Below are positions 61,038 to 64,000 of a stretch of DNA of 64,000 nt, piece by piece. Positions within the stretch are counted from its first letter, which is position 1. Each line of letters opens with the position of its first letter. The notes under the pieces were generated by a model that worked only from the letters and a program-made list of their open reading frames with translations, had not been told where the DNA came from and searched no databases. Source of the DNA: Shouchella tritolerans (GTDB taxonomy: Bacteria; Bacillota; Bacilli; Bacillales; Bacillaceae_D); assembly GCF_025770735.1 (NCBI RefSeq), contig NZ_JAODPB010000003.1, positions 372,001-436,000 of the forward strand. The letters are read 5' to 3'. The translations under genes and the position numbers were made by a program.

Positions 61038-62147
61038 ATGACAACGATCGTCGTTGGAGCTGGGATAGTAGGAGCAAGCGCAGCTTATCATCTAGCCCGA
61101 AAAGGGGAAGACGTTATTTTGGTCGATAAACGTTTTAAAGGAGAAGCAACGGCCGCAGGCGCTGGCATTGTTTGTCCATGGATCTCGAAAACAGACGATC
61201 CTGATTGGTACAGGCTCGCTCGCAACGGAGCACTTTACTATCCAGAGCTGATTGAAAGGCTGAAAGAAGATGGTGAGGAGCATGTTGGTTTTGCTTTTGT
61301 CGGAGCGCTAGGTGTCAATGAAGAGGAAAGCGAGCTTGTCGCAATGGAAGCACGGGCCCGTCAAAGGAAACAAGATACCCCAGAAGTAGGCGAAATTAAA
61401 CGGTTGTCTTATAGTGAGGCGAAGACGTTATTCCCGCCGCTAAGAGAAGGGCTAGAAGCCGTTTATGTCGAAGGAGCCGCCCGCCTTGACGGACGGTTGC
61501 TACGCGACGCCTTGTGCCGAGCTGCCAAAAAGCATGGTGCACAAGTAGTTGAGGGTGAAGCGCGCCTTCTATACCGGGAAAAAACCATTTGCGGCGTGGA
61601 AATAGAGGGGACCGTATATGAAGGGGATACGGTCATTGCCGCATCAGGGGCATGGGCGAAACAATTGGCAGAGTCTATTGGAATTACCATAGAAGTCGAG
61701 CCGCAAAGAGGACAAATTGCACACATTGGCATGGAAGGGTATGATACGTCGAAATGGCCAGTCGTCCTTCCGCAAACGAGCCATTATCTAGTCTGTTTTG
61801 ATGATGCCCGAGTCGTGATTGGGGCAACGAGAGAAACTGGATCAGGGTTTGATTACCGCCTAACGGCAGGCGGCGTCTATGAAGTACTCGATGAAGGACT
61901 CCTTGTCGCCCCTGGACTTAGCGAAGGTTCGCTACGTGAAGTCCGAATTGGCTTTCGCCCAGCCAGCAAAGACTTAAAGCCCCTTCTTGGCAAAGTAAAA
62001 GCATTAAAAGGGCTAGTGATCGCAACAGGGCTTGGAGCATCGGGTCTGACAATGGGGCCCTATGTGGGGACGTTAGCCGCCGCTTTGGCAGTTGGCGAGG
62101 AGCCAACTATTGATTTAGCTCCATACGATCCATTGCGGAAGTTTTAA
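61038..62147 (+). CDS. FAD-dependent amine/D-amino-acid oxidoreductase (DadA/DAO family)
   Basis: A 369-residue flavoprotein: TTIVVGAGIVGASAAYHLAR (FAD-binding GxGxxG, residues 2-21), then RGQIAHIG near 234, GATRETGSGFD near 280 and IGFRPASKDLKPLLG, then GLVIATGLGASGLTMGPY at the C-terminus. It oxidises an amino acid or amine, passing electrons to oxygen or a quinone. AAGGGGGAGG precedes ATG 61038. Its 3' end carries the duplicated hairpin and structured repeat (62155-62362). Confidence 0.85.
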   Translation: MTTIVVGAGIVGASAAYHLARKGEDVILVDKRFKGEATAAGAGIVCPWISKTDDPDWYRLARNGALYYPELIERLKEDGEEHVGFAFVGALGVNEEESELVAMEARARQRKQDTPEVGEIKRLSYSEAKTLFPPLREGLEAVYVEGAARLDGRLLRDALCRAAKKHGAQVVEGEARLLYREKTICGVEIEGTVYEGDTVIAASGAWAKQLAESIGITIEVEPQRGQIAHIGMEGYDTSKWPVVLPQTSHYLVCFDDARVVIGATRETGSGFDYRLTAGGVYEVLDEGLLVAPGLSEGSLREVRIGFRPASKDLKPLLGKVKALKGLVIATGLGASGLTMGPYVGTLAAALAVGEEPTIDLAPYDPLRKF

Positions 62148-62154
62148 TTAAACA

Positions 62155-62362
62155 AAGCGAGCTGTGGGAGGCAGCTCGCTCGAGGTTGTCGACAAAGTCG
62201 ATAACCGCCCTCAGGCTGATAGAAAACGCTTGTCAGACGAGGAGTGCAGGCGAGGGAAGATGCGAATAGAACGTGGGTTCATGAGCATATGAGTGAGGCA
62301 AACGACGACGTATGTGAGCGTTTGTCTACAGTCTGAAGCGAGCTGTGGGAGGCAGCTCGCTC
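62155..62362 (+). repeat. Structured repeat element, copy 2, bounded by a duplicated hairpin
   Basis: A 27-base sequence containing the hairpin AGCGAGCTG-TGGGAGG-CAGCTCGCT occurs at 62155-62181 and 62336-62362. The 154-bp core between is about 80% identical to the core at 8245-8401 and keeps its stems: GTTGTCGAC/GTCGATAAC with a G-U pair, the basal helix CTCAGGCTGATAG with CTACAGTCTGAAG, AAACGCT/AGCGTTT, and GTTCAT/ATGAGT with two G-U pairs. The bounding hairpin differs completely from that of copy 1, so it belongs to the locus and was duplicated. It lies between convergent genes, where the hairpin is probably the original terminator. Confidence 0.75.
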
Positions 62363-62366
62363 TATT

Positions 62367-62819
62367 TCACGTTTTTTTCCAAAAAAAGTGGAGGATGAGC
62401 GAGAATATGCCTATGCCTGCCGCCGCCCCAGCTGTGTCAATAAGCACATCGGTAAATTGGCCGCTGCGTCCTGGGATAAAGAGTTGGTGGATTTCGTCGG
62501 TGATGGCATACAAAAAGCATATACAGAGCGCCAAGACCGCCGCTCCCGCCCCCTTGCTGCCAACTTGGCGAAGACCATTTAGCATGAGGATACCAAGAAT
62601 AAAGTAAGCGCCAAAATGGGCACCTTTGCGGACAACTGTGTGGAGAATATCGGCATGCATTTCTACCTGTGGCAAAATCGCCGATAGTGACTGCAACAAA
62701 AAGTCAAGTACACCCAAACTTAACTGTGAAGAATCGGTTGCGGGCTGATGGGAGAGAAGAAAAATCGTAGCCATCCACAAAATCGTCGCTGTCCATGAAA
62801 GAATTGCCTTGTTGCGCAT
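62367..62819 (-). CDS. VanZ-family membrane protein
   Basis: A 150-residue membrane protein with four hydrophobic segments. FLLSHQPATDSSQ near residue 20, VRKGAHFGAYFILGILMLNGL near 65 and LYAITDEIHQLFIPGRSGQFTDVLIDTAGAAAG near 104 are the VanZ-like family motifs with conserved His, Glu and Asp. VanZ itself gives low-level teicoplanin resistance; chromosomal homologues have no clear role. The stop lies right beside the second structured repeat. Confidence 0.85.
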   Translation of the reverse strand: MRNKAILSWTATILWMATIFLLSHQPATDSSQLSLGVLDFLLQSLSAILPQVEMHADILHTVVRKGAHFGAYFILGILMLNGLRQVGSKGAGAAVLALCICFLYAITDEIHQLFIPGRSGQFTDVLIDTAGAAAGIGIFSLILHFFWKKT

Positions 62820-62925
62820 AAAAGTCTGCCTTTCCTACTGTTTCATTTATTTTATCATATAATGAAAATAAGTATATTAAATTCGAGATAAATGGGTATA
62901 TAATAAAGAAAAAGGAGGTTTGAAA

Positions 62926-63540
62926 ATGGCAAATGTAAAAACAGCGGTCATCTATTACAGTTCAACCGGTACAAACTATCAATTGGCAAAATGGGCAAAA
63001 GAGGCAGCTGAAAAAGAAGAGGCAGAAGTGCGCTTATTGAAGTTTCCTGAACTTGCTCCAGATGCAGCGATTGACTCCAATCCAGCCTGGCGTGCCCATG
63101 TGGAAGCGACAAAAGATGTGCCAGAAGTAACACCAGATGACATGGAATGGGCTGATTCCTATATCTTTAGCGTGCCTTCACGCTTTGGCGTTCTTCCAGC
63201 ACAAGCTAAACAATTTTTTGATACGCTCGGCGGCTTGTGGGCACAAGGCAAACTCGCTAACAAGGTAGTAAGCGCCATGTCCTCTGCCTCTAATTCACAC
63301 GGCGGTCAAGAAGCAACGATTTTGTCTGTGTATACAACGATGTACCATTGGGGTGCAATTGTTGTTGCGCCTGGTTATACGGACCAAAGTGCTTTCACTT
63401 CAGGCGGCAATCCTTACGGCACGAGCGTGACAATTGACCAAGACGGCAATCAAATAGAAGACGTCGAACAGGCTGTCAAACAGCAAGCAAAACGGACAGT
63501 CGCAGTCGCTAAAGCCATTGTTACAGGCTTGCAAACTTGA
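62926..63540 (+). CDS. wrbA: NAD(P)H:quinone oxidoreductase WrbA
   Basis: A 204-residue flavodoxin-fold quinone reductase. KTAVIYYSSTGTNYQLAKWA is the FMN phosphate loop (residues 4-23), FSVPSRFGVLPAQAKQFFDT near 90 and SAMSSASNSHGGQEATILSVY near 120 are WrbA signatures. It reduces quinones by two electrons and protects against oxidative stress. ATG 62926 lies 8 bases after AGGAGG; the frame continues to a TTG at 62920. It is a single gene with its own terminator. Confidence 0.9.
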   Translation: MANVKTAVIYYSSTGTNYQLAKWAKEAAEKEEAEVRLLKFPELAPDAAIDSNPAWRAHVEATKDVPEVTPDDMEWADSYIFSVPSRFGVLPAQAKQFFDTLGGLWAQGKLANKVVSAMSSASNSHGGQEATILSVYTTMYHWGAIVVAPGYTDQSAFTSGGNPYGTSVTIDQDGNQIEDVEQAVKQQAKRTVAVAKAIVTGLQT

Positions 63541-63602
63541 AACTGAGAGAAATCGATTGCCAGCTATAGGCAAACAACGAGGAAGCGATGATGTGCCGAC
63601 AG

Positions 63603-63636
63603 AAAAAACCGCCTTTGGATGGGAGGGCGGTTTTTT
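63603..63636. terminator. Bidirectional terminator after wrbA
   Basis: AAAAAACCGCC pairs with GGCGGTTTTTT around a 12-base loop, so it can act on both strands between the convergent wrbA and GNAT genes. Confidence 0.85.
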
Positions 63637-63723
63637 ACTGTCGCTAACAGCGACGTGACTAGTCTCATTTCCATTTCGCTTTACCGCTGCTATCCGTCGT
63701 GAAGGCGCTTCGCGAAGCCCTTC

Positions 63724-64000
63724 TCACTTCTGCCTAAGCATGCCTTTGTAAATCCCTGGCTTTGAGTTCGGAATAGCGATCGCGCCAAGCGCTTTTTCGT
63801 AAAAATCCACTGGTCCAGCGCTGCCGATGATGCCATAGCCGTATCCGGATTCACGCATGGCATGGAAAGAGCGGAGCAATAGCGCCTTTCCGATTCCTTG
63901 GCCACGGGCGTCCTCTTTTACGCCAGTAGGCCCAAAAAAATTTTTAAGCGTTGCATCATAGCAGGCAAAGCCGAGGAGCTCCTCGCCGCTTACAGCGAGG
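63724..64000 (-). CDS. GNAT-family N-acetyltransferase, C-terminal part (gene runs off the right edge)
   Basis: Translating the minus strand from base 64000 gives 91 residues open to a TGA at 63724-63726. The stretch GVKEDARGQGIGKALLLRSF holds the acetyl-CoA motif (R-G-Q-G-I-G), followed by ESGYGYGIIGSAGPVDFYEK and a C-terminus GIYKGMLRQK. The start lies outside the window. The substrate is unknown. Confidence 0.78.
   Translation of the reverse strand, partial: LAVSGEELLGFACYDATLKNFFGPTGVKEDARGQGIGKALLLRSFHAMRESGYGYGIIGSAGPVDFYEKALGAIAIPNSKPGIYKGMLRQK

Noticed and set aside
62293-62607. Plus-strand frames across the repeat and the VanZ gene
   Set aside because: They are antisense to a clear VanZ-family gene and begin inside the structured repeat.

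Overview
The window looks like a stretch of chromosome from a low-to-mid GC, spore-forming Bacillaceae bacterium. The evidence is strong AGGAGG-type ribosome sites with frequent GTG and TTG starts, many B. subtilis-like gene sets (a ykoGHIJ-like group, CtaG, FCD-type GntR, WrbA), CcpA-type cre sites, a FadR-type box and probable spore-surface glycosylation genes. An alkaliphilic relative such as Shouchella (Bacillus) clausii would fit; that is inference from gene style only. No tRNA, rRNA, CRISPR array, prophage or transposase was seen.

Left part (1-7.9 kb): a truncated GntR regulator and a SIS-domain protein share an operator-like motif. An OmpR-type two-component system is followed by two PepSY proteins. 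Then come a glycerate kinase and an overlapping SLC13 permease.

8.0-15.3 kb is the most unusual locus: a nine-gene, same-strand cluster. It opens with a 43-residue peptide without Cys, His or aromatic residues, followed by a radical SAM/SPASM protein, a HemN-like radical SAM protein, an alpha/beta hydrolase, a class I methyltransferase, a Pro-2 tautomerase-like protein, a TsaA/TrmO-like protein, an MFS exporter and a GNAT acetyltransferase. A near-perfect Fur-family-like palindrome precedes the peptide. It reads as an undescribed RiPP-type pathway, possibly metal- or redox-responsive. Between peptide and enzymes sits a ~155-bp structured repeat flanked by two copies of a local hairpin. A second copy of the repeat, flanked by a different duplicated hairpin, lies at 62.2 kb.

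15.6-25.2 kb: a surface-glycan locus with a nucleotide-sugar epimerase, a UDP-HexNAc-type dehydrogenase, six glycosyltransferases, a GNAT enzyme and two small DUF2642-like proteins; a spore-coat or exosporium glycan is plausible. 25.4-28.7 kb: a D-malate/tartrate-type dehydrogenase divergent from an FCD regulator, then an AAA+ ATPase.

28.9-48.5 kb: a DegS/NarX-type kinase and a NarL-type regulator flank a complete P450 redox chain (ferredoxin reductase, two P450s, SDR, 4Fe-4S ferredoxin). Next are GH2 and GH1 glycosidases, a DHA2 transporter, a GPH sugar symporter, an AraC regulator and a GH3 glycosidase, with cre-like sites. Together this could be deglycosylation plus oxidation of a glycosylated (plant-type) small molecule.

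49.3-54.6 kb: an IclR-controlled D-galactonate operon (KDG-type kinase, KDPG-type aldolase, DgoD, GntP permease). 54.6-64 kb: a metallo-hydrolase with a FadR-type box, DUF2243 plus CtaG, a second OmpR-type two-component system, a DJ-1 family fusion, DUF2306, a DadA-like oxidoreductase, VanZ, WrbA and a truncated GNAT gene.
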